A stretch of DNA of 64,000 nt from Diplolepis rosae (taxonomy: Eukaryota; Arthropoda; Insecta; Hymenoptera; Diplolepididae), in contig JAPYXD010000466.1 of assembly GCA_030998225.1 (NCBI GenBank), positions 5,125,001 through 5,189,000 of the forward strand, in the 5' to 3' direction. The position numbers and the translations under genes are program-made. The stretch's first letter is position 1. The number at the start of each line of letters is the position of its first letter. This document shows, in pieces, positions 11,854 to 24,929 of the stretch. The notes beneath the pieces were generated by a model. The model made no database searches, had not been told where the DNA came from, and worked only from the letters and a program-made list of their open reading frames with translations.

Positions 11854-12442
11854 TTAACCAACCGGATCGTTGATATAGAACTGACAACACTTTTTTGCTG
11901 TTCCAACAAATGTTTATTTTTCCCAACAAACCTATTTGTTGAACCGAAAAAAGAGTTTGTTGTTTTTTTGCTTGACAAAGCTTTTTGTAAGGAGAACTAA
12001 ATTTTTGTTGAAAGAGCAAAAAAAAGTTTGTCAGTTCTATATTTTTCTCCGTGTGTGCCAATCTGACTTTTCTTGCTCCTTGTTCCTTGTTTATGTATGT
12101 CTACACTGAGAGACTTTTTGTTTCAGTAAATGTCAAAACTTTACCAAAGTTTAGTATTTTATGTTTGTAAGTGCGAAAATCAAGGTAAAAAGTTCTTCAA
12201 AAAAATAATACAAAAAATTAGTATGGTAAATATCAAATATCATGATTCTTTTCTCAGAAGATTTACCGTAGGAAAAAATAATATACCTTAATAAGGTTAG
12301 CATCAACGAGCAATAATACTTTAAAGGATATTCAACATTGAAACGGTAGGACTTAATTTTTCGTATGGTGCGTGTGAAAATTCTAGTGATACATAAAAGA
12401 TGTGATTTGTGTTTAACCAATGTCTAAGAAAGATTAAAATAA

Positions 12443-12567
12443 TGAGTGGCCACCAGTGTGGGTTGCAGAGTAGGCTATGAGTGCGAGAAGAAAAAACTTA
12501 GGTGGATACATATTTTGCTCTCACACTCGCACTTATACCTTTATTCTACAACCCACTGGTGGTCACT
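12443..12567. repeat. Inverted repeat with GAGTGGCCACCAGTG arms
   Basis: The left arm GAGTGGCCACCAGTGTGGGTTG is matched inverted, with few mismatches, by CAACCCACTGGTGGTCACTC. The interior also pairs (GAGTGCGAGA with TCTCACACTCGCAC). A small hairpin element of unknown family. Confidence 0.6.
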
Positions 12568-13398
12568 CTTTAGGTGTATATTTATATGTATTCATTCTTT
12601 ATAAATATTGAGTTTTTAAAATTATGAAGATTTTAGTCGATTACACCGATCATTAAACTTAAAAAAAATCAAATAATCGTTTCAGACTCAAATTTCTTGA
12701 AGATTTTTCAAAAAATGCTATTCAAAATTTGAAAATGATTAATAATATAATTGAAAAATAATTAAGCTAAGCATGTATTTTATATACCTCGATGTCATTG
12801 CGTGGTGAAATTAACGAATTGAGTTATTGTCTAGGATTTGTCGATAAGTTTTCGAATTTTTTTCAAAATTTTTACAAAAAAGAAAGAAGAATAGCATATA
12901 TTGATTTGAATCCATGATATACATGCAATAGCATGTCAATATTCAATAGCATTTTTTTCTCAGTGCACATGCCTTATTGTCTTTTCTTACGTTTCTCAAA
13001 TTTTCAGAAAGATACTTCGTAAATTAAAAAAGTTATCTTACATGAACGAATTAATGTATAATTTAGTCACGTGATCCAATTAATATATGGCCTTAATTAA
13101 TTAAAAACAACGAATGATAACACAACGAGCATAGAATATTTTTCAATTATATTTACTATTTTTTTTAACGTATGTGGCATCTGAAGGTCTACAGAGCCAC
13201 ATGGAAAGGTCCTAAACAAGTAAGGGGGTCTCCTGCAATGACGGAGTAGTTCACGCCTGTCATCAATTATGTCAAAGATTCATCATGGTGATCTTTCACT
13301 TATTTATATTATAATTTATATCGATTTGTGATCTGAAATTATGAAAAAAAAGTAGCTCTAAAATGTGGTAATATTTCAATAATTTTTAGTAAAACATT

Positions 13399-13622
13399 CA
13401 CTCTAAAAAAAAGTGTGTTACTTCTACACGTGAATCACGATAGTAACTTTTTAGGCATTTGAAGTGTGTATTTTTAACACACATTTTGGGTACAAAACGT
13501 TAAAGTGTTTGAAAATTAAACGTTACGTTTTTAATGTGTATTAAAAATACACACTTCAAATGCCTAAAAAGTTACTATCGTGATTCACGTGTAGAAGTAG
13601 TAACACACTTGTTTTTAGAGTG
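13399..13622. repeat. Hairpin MITE (CACTCTAAAA ends), copy 2
   Basis: Near-complete palindrome of 224 bp, CACTCTAAAAAAAAGTGTG to CACACTTGTTTTTAGAGTG, closely matching 5543-5763, with the central part inverted in places. It has no coding capacity. Confidence 0.85.
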
Positions 13623-13639
13623 TTTGCAATTGAAAACAT

Positions 13640-13811
13640 CACTGAGAAAAAACTGCTATTGAATCAAAAGCATTTCTTTCCAAAAGCATGTATACTATTA
13701 ATTCATAAAAGAAATATGTTACTAATTCTATAGCATATTGATTTGAATCTATATGATATACATGCTTTTGGAAAGAAATGCTTTTGATTCAATAGCATTT
13801 TTTTCTCAGTG
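13640..13811. repeat. Hairpin MITE (CACTGAGAAAAA ends)
   Basis: The arms CACTGAGAAAAAACTGCTATT and AATAGCATTTTTTTCTCAGTG are inverted and continue through TTGAATCAAAAGCATTTC and CCAAAAGCATGTATA. A partial copy ending in the same CTCAGTG terminus lies at about 12890-12966. Confidence 0.8.
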
Positions 13812-14961
13812 TACTGTACTCATTAAAATTGATCCTTTTCATCTTTAAATATAACGTTTCTTAATCTGACAGTAGTATAAACTACAAGCGCCTGTGCTAA
13901 TGACATTTTATGTCAAAAGACAGCTACCTGAAAATTAGTTAGCTCCAAAACTCAAGCCCTAGGCATGGCATTGCGATTAATGAGATAATAAGAGAACGGG
14001 GTTCAAACCCAACTGGGATAATTCGTGAAAATCGGATGACTCGGATTTTAAGGAGTGCTTAGAACCGAAATAGATTATGACTCGGCTTTTGTCGATATTA
14101 GTCACGCCTTCTAGTGCCCCTCAAGTCCCAAACATCTTTGTAACGCCAAAGTTTTCGAAAGCTGGCTTGAATCCGACGGGTAGCATAGCTAGAGGCACCC
14201 TTTAAGCAACAAACTTCAATTCAAGGAAAAGTTAAATAAAATCAATCATCATCACCCCAATAAAACTAATATATTTCAAATCATTGTTTATCATATCATA
14301 TTTAAAATGATTCTGTTTCCGTTTTGTGTAAATGAAGAAGTAAAATGATTTACAACGTTTTAAAGGGATGTAACTCATAAGAATGATTTGAAAGTTATTT
14401 GTTATTTAATTATGATAATTATTAACAAATTAGAAACAGTAACGTTATTTATAACTAATTTATTGCAATTTAAATCTCGCATGTTTCCAAAGCTGATAGT
14501 TTTACTGCTTCGTTTTGTTGTCAGGTCATGAGTAAGTTCTCAAAACTAATCGTATTGTTAGAAATGTTTGTAATTTTAATACACATTGATATATTAAATT
14601 ATTATATATCAATAATGAATCTGGATATTTTATTTTTGTAAAGCATAAATTGAACTGTTTCTTGAATGGAAAAGCTTTATTAAGAGAAAAATTATCAGAC
14701 TTAACCTACAAGCAGTTACACTCACAATGAAATTCTAATATTTGGAGTCAATTTTGAGCAAAGTACCATCCGTACATTGCATTTTACTTATAAATAATAA
14801 TGTTAAATTTCAGTAGCGGCAGTGCATATCTGCTTCACACACTTGTGTATTAAATCTAATACAGATTTTTCTAATAGTGTATTATTTCGTTTATGGAAAT
14901 AAAATATATATTGAAATATCATTTTGTATAAATTAAATATATTATTTTTCTAAAAACGCAC

Positions 14962-15015
14962 GCTGAAAACAGAAAATGTGTATTTGTATACAAATACACA
15001 TTTCCTGTTTTCAGC
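14962..15015. repeat. Long perfect-type hairpin
   Basis: GCTGAAAACAGAAAATGTG pairs with the inverted CACATTTCCTGTTTTCAGC around a TATTTGTATACAAATA centre. That gives about 25 paired bases with one mismatch and almost no loop. It is followed by a direct repeat of CATACTTATAAGTATT. Could be the core of a tiny MITE or a cruciform-forming site; no mature small-RNA evidence is available. Confidence 0.6.
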
Positions 15016-15054
15016 TTCATACTTATAAGTATTCATACTTATAAGTATTTCCTA

Positions 15055-15387
15055 CACGGAGAAACTTTTCATAGCAATATATGTTTTATTTTATATTGAT
15101 GATTCTAAAAAATATTAGGAACCTAGGGAAAATCAAGGTTTAATAGTAATTATTCCTAGCGAGCTGGAAATTTTTCGCAGTCAAAATACCAAAGATTCGA
15201 AAAATGATATGAAACTTTAGTGTACGCTATATATATACCTAGTAAAGTTTGATACATTTTCTAGTAAATAATCATATAGTTCATCTAAATTTCAGTATTT
15301 TGCTGTTAAAAATTCTCATTATGACACATTTTTCCCTAAATTGAAACACATAGTTTAGGAAAAATTGTAAATTTGATTTTCTCCGTG
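15055..15387. mobile_element. CACGGAGAAA MITE (family B), complete copy
   Basis: TIRs CACGGAGAAACTTTTC...ATTTTCTCCGTG are flanked by TA at 15053-15054 and 15388-15389. It is 333 bp and non-coding. It matches the two halves of the interrupted copy at 60362-62863. Confidence 0.85.
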
Positions 15388-16057
15388 TACCGAAGCAGTA
15401 TTTTGTACATGATTTGCCAGTTAAATGAATTACTCCAATGATAATGCCTGCAGGGTTGCAGTGTGTATTTCCTATAATTTTATATTGAAGTTTATTTGAA
15501 TCTGATCGAGAATAGAAAAAGTTGGTAGAAAAAAATCTTCCCCAAAAGAGGTGAAAACGATGGGGAAAGTTTAGATAGAAGATATAATCTTTGCAAAAGC
15601 GACCAAAGGAACTTCATTTAAAACAATATAAATTGAAAAATATTTAGGTATTCTTGTTTTGTGATTTGAAATTTAAAAACTTGTTGATGGAAGAGGAATT
15701 TTCTTCAAAATAAAGTCTATTTCAAAATATTTATTCCTTTTATGATATATTATTGTAATTTTTAGAAGTTGTTAATACATTTTTTAAGGTCACTCAATCA
15801 TATCCAACTTTTATAATTTACATAATTTACAGTGATCAGATCTTCTTAATTAATTAAAACTTCCCTGAAAATAAAATCGCAGTATTACGCGCGCAGTATA
15901 AGTAAATTTCTTCATTTCTTATACTGAATGAATACCGTCTTTACAATTTAATATTACTATACTGATAATTTCCAAAAAGATAGCAATCTGGTATATGGCG
16001 GCTTGATATAAAAAATTACTAGTTTGTACATTAAAGCGCATATATACTATATAAGTA

Positions 16058-16508
16058 CACTGTAAAAAAATTTTCTGAAAACAGTCGGACAGCTTAAAAT
16101 ACAAATGAGTCGTAAATTTTTCCAAAGATATAGTCGGAAATATTTCCGACATAGAACTGGAAATAGTTCCTACTGTTTGGTCGGAGATTCATCCAGTTTA
16201 TTAGAAAATATATATTTATTTCATAATTTAAGTGGAAAAAGATCCAAAAAAAGTGAACAAATTTCCGTTTTTGTGGAATAATTTCCGCATTTAATGGGAA
16301 AAATTTCCTACAACTTAGGGGATTTGTGAAATTTTCTCACCTTTTTGATATATTCCCTAATAGTTTGTAAATAAGTCCGAAAATTCGGTCAATTTTCCTC
16401 AAATCTATGAAATGTTTCCACTTTCTGTAGGAAAATTTATGCTTCCTAAGGATTTTGGAACAATTTCCTAATACATAGTAGGGAAGTTTACCGATATTTT
16501 TTACAGTG
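16058..16508. mobile_element. CACTGTAAAA MITE (family D), copy 1
   Basis: The ends CACTGTAAAAAAATTTT and AATATTTTTTACAGTG are flanked by TA on both sides. The interior is rich in the words TTTCC and GGAAA, and matches 33897-34327. A 78-codon frame on the reverse strand lies within the repeat and has no recognised domain. Confidence 0.85.
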
Positions 16509-18164
16509 TAGATAATACAATCATTTGGTAAATTTTTGCAAGTTAGTATATGAAAAAATAATTTTTTTTTCATTTATCCATTTATTTAGTCATGTATCAA
16601 ATTATTAGATAAGTGTACGTATTGTCACAATTTTCATCAGTCAGAACTTATACAGATATACATATATTTTATACTCTTATATTTAAACACATCTTGATAC
16701 TATAAACCTAACCTAAAACACATGTAGTTCCAAACGAATCGCAATAACATATCGTTATGACTTTTGATGGTTGCTTTTATACTAACATTAGAAAAGTATC
16801 ACTAATTGTGAGAATCTAAAATAGTCGTCATGAGCCAGGGGTATTATATGATGAATTACACTTTTAATATTTACACCCATGTGTAATCCTAGACGAGGGG
16901 TCTTCAAGACACTACTTCTACTACTTTATTTTCAATAAACTTTTTTGAACTTTACGACATGATTAGAACAAATAAGCGATAATCACATGTCGAACGGCAC
17001 GTCGTGTTATTTGACTAACGTATCGAAAATGATAGATTTCTACATACCTGTGCTGGGAATATATACTTTATTTTTTTTAAATAAATTGCTGTTATCTTTA
17101 GCTATTATGTATTCTTGTAGAAGATGGGAAATATTTATAGATATATTTATTAATTTATGCTATTGGCAGTACTAAAAGTTACGATTATATTTTGTAATAT
17201 TTAATAACTTTCGTTATGATACTTTAGAAAAAATGAAAGTTGTTGACACTTTATTCCAGATTACCATCTTTTTATGGAATTATCAGTGTAGTAATATTAA
17301 ATTTCAATAACAGATATACATACTCATAATTTATAGATCGAAAAAACTTTATTGACTTCTTATACATATATGATATTTAAATAAAAATATTTGATAATTA
17401 CAAATTCAAATGATTAAGTGGCAGTAAAATTCGAGGAATTTTATTCATTTATATATGATAAGATTGCTTCTGTGAATTTAAATAAAAATGTAGGACTAAA
17501 AATGGATCGATGCATCCTAATAAACTTCACTTTATAACAGATTATTTCCTCCATACTTAAACAAACTTGACTCAAAGTTTTTGTTAACAGGTATAAAACG
17601 TGACTTAAATTATATGAGTTTTGAGAATTTCTTTTTTAAATTATATTTTTTACTTTTCACTTTTCTTGGGAATCGCAAGATTATTTCTTTTACCCATTTC
17701 CAGAAAAAAAAAGTCTTAGAACCCACGTTATTTTTTAAAAATTGACCATTTTTTTTGCCCCGGTGTTCGATTTCGCCCCTGTCGCCCTTGTTCTCTAAAC
17801 TTGAATTAGCGAAATTCACTAGGAATAAGCGATTATTCGCTGATTTAGATTCAGAGCGTAAACATTTTTCAAATCAAAGTCAACGAAAAAATATTTCCAA
17901 AATCTGTATCTATCTGTATTTTACTCGTTTGGTTATTACCCTCACTTTGCTCGGGCAACAAGCTTGCCACTCGCAAAATAAATTTTTTCCCCTAAGTTGC
18001 ACAATATACTATTAAGTCATATGTTAAATGGATTGTCTTTGTAGGTTTCAAACTTTACATATAGAGTGTAGAGTGGGGGAGGGGAAGATCGCATTTGTGA
18101 AACATAAGATGATAAGTGAGAAAAAACTTTTTTTAGTAATGACATATTTCTTTTAGATCATTTT

Positions 18165-19432
18165 AAACACCCTAGCTTCGCGCTCGGTTTTATATTTTTC
18201 GCATAAATTCAAGTTTATTTCTTGACACATTATACTGAAGCTCAGGTCAATTTTATAATATTGTAAATGTGAATACATTTTCTTTAAGTTACTTAATTTT
18301 TGTTTTTGATTTTCAATGAGAAAGGAAAATCAATTTACTTATAGGGCTCTATCGGCCTTAGCGAATATATTCTCACCATGACACTCGTGATTCGCCCTCG
18401 ATTTTCTGTATACATTCCTGTAACTAACAGATAACATGATTTAAATAATTTATTTTCTTCTAAACATCTCTACTAAAAGGAAAAACAATCGTTGACTTTA
18501 TTCAAGGAAACGACTTAGCATTTCAACGATCGTATTTGACATATTCGTATATCGTATCTGACATATTTTAGTTAAAAAATGAAATTTTTGATTTCTAATT
18601 GTGTTTTCTAAAATCAAAACATAAAATATACATCTCGTTAAAAAGTGTCCTAATGAGAATTTGTAGACCTTATTAAGGCAAATAATTTTCCATCTCAACA
18701 TTTTTTTCGTATCTTACTTATTTTATTTGAAAAATTGAATTTGAATTTTAATCGTATTTTTTGAAATTGAAACAAAAAAAAATACATTTTATCAGAAACT
18801 GCGTCGAACAAAATTTTTAGACCTTATTGAAGTCAACAATTTTGCATTCTTACGTTTTTTTGTATTTCACATATTATGGTTAAAAACTTGAATTTTGGGT
18901 TTTCAATAGTATTTTTTTAAATTAAAAAGAAAAATATACATATCTTATACACAAATGTGACGATTGAAATTTGTAGATCTTTTTGTAGTAAATAATTTTG
19001 TATAATAATGTTTTGTCGTATCTCGTATAATTTAACGGAAAAATGGAATTTAGATATTGACTTTTTTCAAGTTTTAACATACTGTAATATTCGTAATTTT
19101 GGTTTAATCGAATAATGTTATCATGATAATTAGTAGAGATTTACGAGGACTATCAGAAATCAGTATTTGAATTTTCGATTTTTTCAAAAATACAAAAAAT
19201 GCTCTTATTTTCACAACTTTGATTGGAATACGATAATTCTATCGAGAGTTATCGAGTATATGACCTAGTACTACTACAGATAGACAGACACTTTCATAAA
19301 AATCGTTTTTTCTGACTCAGGGGGTCTCAAAACGTAAAGATTTGATGAAAATTTCGGAAGTGATTTCTCACATAAAACCAATACCTTCTCATATGAAGAG
19401 AATGTAAAATTTTTCTATAAGTTATAATTTAT
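18165..19432 (-). mobile_element. Foldback family H, decayed copy 1
   Basis: Read on the reverse strand it begins with a diverged ATTCTC..TCATATGAGAAGGT at about 19432, passes CGTTTTGAGACCCCCTGAGT, a short CTGT run and repeated TACGAAAAAA words, and ends near 18165 in GC-rich words of the CGCGAAGC type. It matches 31817-33257 throughout, with many substitutions. No coding capacity. Confidence 0.75.
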
Positions 19433-19739
19433 TTTCTTCGATCATTTTAGATACCCTGTCATTTATTTGAAAGTGGGGAAAAAATTTAAGAAATAGAGAC
19501 CTGAAAATTTTTGTCATATAGCTTTAACTAGTATCAGATCTGGCCCTAACTAGACTGTCAAGATGATGAGAATAAAAATTTTTTTCCAGTAGTTATGACA
19601 TCTTATTTTTGATCATTTAAAAAATCCTGTCAATTTTTTTAAATGGTGAATAAAATTGAGGTTATTGATACTTAGAACTTTTTAGGTTATGGAAGGCTAG
19701 TCCGCACCAGATCTGGGACAGACTAGACCTTCTAGACTA

Positions 19740-19960
19740 CACGGAGAAACTTTTTATATCAATTTTTGTTATAGTATTTTTCAATTTAGGGAAAAACGTA
19801 TCACTTTGAGAATTTTTGTTAGTAAAAATACTAAACTTTATAATAATGATATGAAACTTCAGCCTAGTTCATAGCAAATTTTACTATAGTTTATACTAAA
19901 GTTTCATATCATTATTATAAAGTTTAGTAGTTTTCACAAAAACCAGGTGAAAAATTGTCA
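19740..19960 (+). repeat. CACGGAGAAA-ended element, one terminus only
   Basis: The terminus TA|CACGGAGAAACTTTTTAT at 19738 resembles family B. Inside it a perfect 31-bp inverted repeat pairs 19829-19859 with 19899-19929 (ACTTTATAATAATGATATG core). The right end is not seen. Confidence 0.6.
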
Positions 19961-20747
19961 GATAAAATTTAAATGTTTTAACATATTTTGAAAGCCTCAC
20001 TTCATGAAAAGGTGATTTTTAAATAGTTGAAGTCATCATCATACTAAATAAACACACCGAAAACACACCTAAATCATAATTTACAGGAATATCGAAGTGA
20101 AAATTATTGTGTTACACCATAGCTTAAATCAACCCTAAGTTATAGTCGTTATTGTTATAATATTGCCAAGCTCTGAATCATATTCAAATATTTTCAGGAT
20201 TTACGCAACGAAATTTTATTTGTCATAGGCATATAAATTCAAATTATAACATCATATATGTTTATACAAGAATATGCTAATACACCCAGCATCAATAAAA
20301 TTACTCTATTCGGTTATAAAAAATAATGCTAACATTTAGTTAAACTAAAAAACACTTCTAGGCATAATGATATAAATATTGAGCTCATTATTTAATTTTG
20401 GTTTTAATATCGGAGTATTATGGGATTACTTTTACTACCTCTAAGCTGTATAATTTGGACTTACAAATTAATAGAAAAATGCAACTCTGTACGTAGAAAA
20501 AAAATTAGCTATCGAAATGTTTGTTGATTGTCGTCGATTTTTGGGCAGGATTAAGGTTTTGAAACTTTAAGCTTATCTAAAAGTCGGCGACAGTGAAAGA
20601 AAATTCCTTTTAAATGATCAAATTTCAAACTGCCTGAATGTCATCAAACATAACCGTAAAAAGTTTGTAAAGTAGTTAATCGATGCATCTTAAGGCAATG
20701 TACATATTTTTATGCATACTATTATAAAAGCTTCGCACATGTATTTT

Positions 20748-22786
20748 TACATTCTCATCATGGATGAGAAGGTATTGGTTTTATGTGAAAAATGACATTC
20801 GAAATTTTCATCAAATCTTTACGTTTTGAGACCCCCTGAGTCAGAAAAAATGGTTTTTACGAAAGTGTCTGTCTGTCTGTCTGTAGTAGGTCGTGTGCGG
20901 CATAACTCTCGATAGAATTATCAGATTGAATTGAGCTTTGGTACACTTTATCGAAGCCGAAAAAGTCAGGACAAGTTCGTTAACCAGCGGCATCCAATCA
21001 AAATTGAGGGATTGAGCACTACTTTTGTGTTTTTGAAAATAATTTTTTGAAAAAATCAAAAATTTCAAAACTGGCTTTTGATAGTGCTCATAAATCTCTA
21101 CAAATTATCCTGATAACATTTTTTGATTAAATCAAAATTAGAAATGTTGCAGCATATTCAAATTCGAAAAAAGTCAATATCAAAATTCCATTTTCCAGTT
21201 AAATTATACGAGATACGAAAAAACGTTATGATACAATATTATTGAATAAATAAAGACCTACAAATTTGAATTGTAACATTTTTTCATAAGATGCATATTT
21301 TTCTTTTTAATTAAAAAAAACTATTGAAAATCCAAAATTCAATTTTTTAACAATAATATGTGAAATACGAAAAAAAAGTAAGAATACAAAGTTGTTAGTT
21401 TCAAAAAGATCTACAAGTTTTGTCTCACACAGTTTCTGATAAAACATATATTTTTCGTTTCAATTCCAAAAAATACGTTTAAAATTCAAAAATTCCATTT
21501 TTTAGACACATTGTGTGAGATACAAAAAAAACGTTTAGATGGAAAATTGTTTGCCAAAATAAGGTCTACAAATTCTCATTAAGACATTTCGGGACAGGAT
21601 GTATATTTCATGTTTTGATTTTTAATATTAAAAATCTGCCCGCTTTGCGGGCACATTCTCATCGCGCGCTTCGCGCGCAAGTTTTAGCGCGCCTAGGACG
21701 AGCGATTCGATATTCGCGCTTCGCGCTCCATTCTTTTTGGACCTCGCGCTTCGCGCTCGGTCTTGTGTTCTTCGCATACATTTAAGTTAATTTCTTATAA
21801 TTTGATACTGAAGCTCAAACCAATTTTATAATAATATTACAGATGATGTGAATTACACATTTTCTCAAAGTCACTCTATTTCTTTTTGAAAATTAAGTGA
21901 AACAGGAGATTCAATTTACTTAAGGCTCTATCAGCCTTAAGGAACACATTCTCATCATGACGCTCGCGCTTCGCGCTCGATTTTCTGTATACATTTCAGT
22001 AACTTTTTAATAAATTACATGATTAAAATAATTTATTTATTTTATTCCAAATATCTCAAAAAGGAAAAACAATCGTAGACTTTATTTAAGGAAACGATTT
22101 TGCAGAACAACGCTTATTTCGTATCTCACATATTTTGGTGAAAAAAATCGAATTTTTTTAATATTAAAAATCAAAACATAAAATATACCTCCTGTCCCGA
22201 AATGTCTTAATGGGAATTTGTAGACCTCATTTAGGCAAACAATTTTCCATCTAAACGTTTTTTTTGTATCTCACATATTTTGTCTAAAAAATGGAATTTT
22301 TGAATTTTAAACGTATTTTTTGGAATTGAAACGAAAAATATATGTTTTATCAGAAACTGCGTCGGACAAAATTTGTAGATCTTTTTGAAACGAACAACTT
22401 TGTATTCTTACGTTTTTTTCGTATTTCGAATATTATTGTTAAAAAATTGAATTTTGGATTTTCAATAGTTTTTTTTTTAATTAAAAAGAAAAATATGCAT
22501 CTTATGAAAAAATGTTACAATTCAAATTTGTAGGTCTTTATTTATTCAATAATATTGTATTATGACGTTTTTTCGTATCTCGTATAATTTAACTGGAAAA
22601 TGGAATTTTGATATTGACTTTTTTCGAATTTGAATATGCTATAACATTGCTAATTTTGATTTAATCAAAAAATTTTATTAGGATAATTTTTAGAGATTTA
22701 TGAGCACCATCAAAATCCAGTATTGAAATTTTTGATTTTTTCAAAAAATGATTTTCAAAAAAGCGAAGCGGGCAGATTTTTTTAAT
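20748..22786. mobile_element. Foldback family H, compound head-to-head copy
   Basis: The left part (20748-21635) reads forward from ACATTCTCATCATGGATGAG through the CTGT run at about 20866. The right part (21638-22750) is a second copy in reverse, starting TCTGCCCGCTTTGCGGGCA. The two give long arms that pair 21120-21600 with 22190-22680. The unit ends again with AGCGGGCAGATTTTTTT at about 22770. Palindromic GC words (CGCGCTTCGCGCG) stand out against the AT-rich surroundings. The reading frames are repeat artefacts. Confidence 0.75.
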
Positions 22787-23489
22787 TGCAGTTCATACAT
22801 AACATTTTATGATGTACTAAATAAATTTTCATCCATAAAATATGTTGAATAACCTATTATTATCTCTAATTACGACACATTAAGTGCATCAAAGCATAAA
22901 ACACCCCACGCTCCAATGTAACTATCCTCTGACAATGCTGATGAGCTGAATCATAAATTGAAATACCGTCAATATCGAGAAAAACGCGGGCAACAAAAAG
23001 TTTTGTTTAAAATGAAGCTACCAGCTAAAAACGGATTTTTCTGTTAAAACTGCGATTTATTTTCAGCGATCAAGAATTTCGTGTGAGAAATTGCTTTCGT
23101 TTAGTTTAATTAAATTAATAAAATATTTCTTATAAAATTCTCTTTATTTTGAAAGCATTTGTATATTTTTCCAGTGATCATTATACCTATTATTTTTCAA
23201 GTTACGTAAAATGTTCTTTTCTTTACACTTCTATTTACGCTTCACATCGACGTTATAATTTCGTTTTATACTATCCCGTGCTTTTCAACCGGAAACTGTT
23301 AAACTCGAGCCAAAAAGCTTGTGCTTCTGCACTCTTAATGACGATAGTAATGCGCCAAAAACGGAAATGAGAATTATCAATTAACAAAATAAGAAAATTT
23401 AACTTAATCTTATGTACCTAGAGGAAATGTTTCCATAATACCTACGACTAGATATGATTATTAAATTTTTCTAAACATTGAACTCTCCT

Positions 23490-23700
23490 CACACTGAGAA
23501 AAATAGATTATAAATTAAAATATCCAGGTCCAATAATTATAGGACTGCAAACTGGATTATAAACAGTAAAACTTAGATTACAAGTGGCATAATCTAGATT
23601 ATAAATGACATAACCTACATTATTAATCTATGATTTAAATTATAATACTCGGAATTCTGACTGATCTGTTTATAAATCAGATGGCTGTTCGATACAGTGT
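23490..23700. repeat. TAGATTATAAAT-word repeat patch
   Basis: It begins CACTGAGAAAAATAGATTATAAA and repeats TAGATTATAAAT-like words in both orientations at short intervals. It may be a MITE with a CACTGAG terminus; the right end is uncertain. Confidence 0.35.
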
Positions 23701-23950
23701 ACATTTTTTTCAGTTTTCTCAAAACGTTAGGATGCAATAAAAACATAAATTTCGGTCATTTCTCCGACAACAACTTTGATAAATTTTTCAAACGTTTTAT
23801 GGGATTATCCCTAGTTGTATGGCAAAAAATTGGTCTTTTTAAAGAATTTTTTGCAAGAAAACCACTAAACTATTTTGTAGGAACTATTTATTATATATTA
23901 AAGTGCAAACTCTCAACATACTTTTAGTGAATTTTCAAAAAAAATATTTA

Positions 23951-24900
23951 TTAGGTGCGCAACTAAGTTCCCGCTGTTTGTGAATAGATGGCTCCAGCAG
24001 TAAGTGTTGGTCGATTTTGACATATCCAAAACGTCATGAACCAAGCTTCGACAAATGGTAAACAAACTATTTTGACACATTAGTGATTTTGTTTTAGCGT
24101 CATATACTTTTGGTTGTGTGAAAATGTCTCATTTTGTGACAAATAATCGTCATTTGCGGGAAGTGTTGATTTTCTTCTTTCATTCGAATAAAACGGCGGC
24201 TGAAGCGCATCGAGAGCTCCAAAAAGTTTACGGAGATGCTGCTCTAAGTGAAACAACGTGCCGTGATTGGTTCCGTCGCTTTAAAGACGGTGATTTCGAT
24301 GTTGACAATCATCCGCGTATAGGAAGGCCAAAAACCTTTGAAGACGCCGATGTTATTTATTATGAGCTGTTGAAACCGAACGAAACCATCACTGGGGAAC
24401 GGTATCGAACACAATTGATGCGTTTGAGCCGAGCACTGCGCGAAAAACGGCCACAATACGAGCAGAGGCACGAAAAAGTGATTCTACAGCATGACAACGC
24501 TCGGCCTCACGTTGCCGAACCCGTTGAAACCTACCTGGAAACGTTCAAATGGGAAGTCCTACCCCACCCGCCGTATTCCCCAGATATTGCGCCGTCCGAT
24601 TATTACTTTTTCCGGTCGATGTCACATGGTCTGGCTGATCAGCAGTTCTGCTCATATGAAGACATCGATAAATGGCTTGATTCGTGGATAGCCTTAAAAG
24701 ATGAATACTTTTACCGCAAAGGTATTCGAGCTTGCCCAGAAAGATGGGCAAAAGTTTTAGCTAACGATGAGCAATACGTTGAATGATCATCTGAATACAA
24801 AATTGATACGGATTTAGTTAAATTTAGTTAAATTAAAAGTTCGATTTTCACTGAAAAAAAGCGATCGTTTTTCGGCTATATAAAAAAAAAGTATTTGTTA
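23951..24900 (+). mobile_element. Mariner element, internally deleted and lacking its right TIR
   Basis: The left terminus TTAGGTGCGCAACTAAGTT follows a TA dinucleotide at 23949-23950, as in mariner elements, and about 170 bp later the transposase frame begins. No matching inverted terminus is visible after the stop, where the sequence becomes AT-rich. The right boundary given is approximate. Confidence 0.8.
24124..24786 (+). pseudogene. Mariner transposase with in-frame internal deletion
   Basis: The frame is open for 220 codons from ATG 24124. The N-terminal third is the mariner DNA-binding region: HLREVLIFFF, then a helix-turn-helix with ETTCRDWFRRFKDGDFDV. The frame then jumps at about residue 73 (KTFEDADVIYYELLKP) to the C-terminal half of the catalytic domain, with QHDNARPHVA and YSPDIAPSDYYFF. 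The two visible catalytic aspartates are 34 residues apart, the mariner D34D signature. The usual length is about 345 residues, so roughly 120 are missing, including the linker, the WVPHEL-type motif and the first catalytic Asp (TGDEKW region). It cannot catalyse transposition. An intact DNA-binding half could in principle still bind TIRs. A recent deletion is suggested because the frame has no stops. Confidence 0.9.
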
Positions 24901-24929
24901 AAAAAAAGAAATAATGAATTAAAGACTAG

